Positions 63,910 to 64,000 of a stretch of 64,000 nucleotides of DNA are shown piece after piece. The stretch spans positions 493,501 to 557,500 of the forward strand of contig CP060236.1 in assembly GCA_023898725.1 (NCBI GenBank), written 5' to 3'. A program made the position numbers and the translations under genes. The notes beneath the pieces were generated by a model. The model saw only the letters and a program-made list of their open reading frames with translations. It did not search any database and had not been told where the DNA came from. Source of the DNA: Alphaproteobacteria bacterium (GTDB lineage Bacteria > Pseudomonadota > Alphaproteobacteria > JAUHZC01). The stretch's first letter is position 1, and each line of letters begins with the position of its first letter.

Positions 63910-64000
63910 TTAAGCGATAATGCCCATAATGTCTGACTCTTTCATGATCAAAATGTCTTCGCCGTCAATCTTGACTTCGGTTCCAGACCATTTACCAAAA
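63910..64000 (-). CDS. groES: Co-chaperonin GroES, C-terminal part
   Basis: The last 30 codons of GroES run off the window end. The translation FGKWSGTEVKIDGEDILIMK is the typical GroES end, followed by ESDIMGIIA. The start and promoter are outside. It is the first gene of groES-groEL. Confidence 0.9.
   Translation of the reverse strand, partial: FGKWSGTEVKIDGEDILIMKESDIMGIIA

Noticed and set aside
63245..63913. 222-codon open frame on the + strand
   Set aside because: Antisense shadow of groEL, whose - strand protein is fully conserved.
1..64000. CRISPR arrays, IS elements, prophage, toxin-antitoxin or restriction systems
   Set aside because: No regularly spaced repeats, transposase, integrase, phage structural or defence-gene motifs were seen on either strand.

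Overview
The window is chromosomal DNA of a Gram-negative alphaproteobacterium. Lineage markers are a MipZ-type ParA ATPase, a DUF3576 lipoprotein, the lpd-lipA-coq10 order, a short lipid A/Kdo gene set, a second-type GluRS and a DivL-like tyrosine pseudokinase. Base composition is slightly AT-leaning by eye and genes are tightly packed with many ATGA-type overlaps. Several secreted orphan proteins, a class-3-type lipase, an NMA111-like protease and a possible host-metabolite exporter/importer fit a host-associated (Holosporales-like) lifestyle. That placement is inference; no rRNA or tRNA gene is present to test it.

Layout: 1-4.4 kb is an outer-membrane lipid cluster on the + strand (msbA end, DUF374 acyltransferase, waaA, lpxK) closed by a strong terminator. 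4.4-9.0 kb is on the - strand: a secreted Cys-rich orphan, trmJ, cysS, gltX. 9.4-15.2 kb is on the + strand: ssb, gyrA and the DivL-like pseudokinase. 15.3-20.7 kb is the elongasome operon mreBCD-mrdA-rodA on the - strand. 21.0-22.7 kb is an overlapping YbjQ-YbjQ-M48 peptidase triad (-). 23.0-29.7 kb (+) carries an orphan secretin lipoprotein, a PotGHI-type polyamine importer without its binding protein, a lipase and mipZ. 29.7-33.9 kb (-) is mfd and rph, divergent from hrcA-grpE. A glycosyltransferase follows.

37.4-43.5 kb (-) holds holA, an LptE-like lipoprotein, leuS, DUF3576 and an NMA111-like trypsin/PDZ protease. 43.7-46.4 kb (+) is fabI-sppA, followed by an EamA transporter (-) and dnaB (+). 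49.0-51.3 kb (-) has a SIMPL protein, a histidine phosphatase and an exported DUF1287 protein. 51.6-55.8 kb (+) holds uvrC, a secreted Trp/Cys-rich orphan, pgsA, tatA and tatB. An EnvZ/OmpR-like pair (-) precedes lpdA-lipA-coq10 and a large secreted orphan (+). The window ends in groES-groEL (-).

Working together: most of the window is housekeeping for envelope construction (LPS, murein elongation, lipoproteins, phosphatidylglycerol, Tat export), replication and repair (ssb, gyrA, dnaB, holA, mfd, uvrC), translation (three tRNA synthetases, trmJ) and heat-shock proteostasis (hrcA, grpE, groESL). No complete new multi-gene defence or mobile system was found, and there is no CRISPR array, prophage, IS element or integrase. 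The most unusual items are the kinase-dead DivL-like protein (both the phosphoacceptor His and the ATP boxes are lost), the secreted Cys-rich orphans, the eukaryote-like HtrA protease and the YbjQ/M48 triad.
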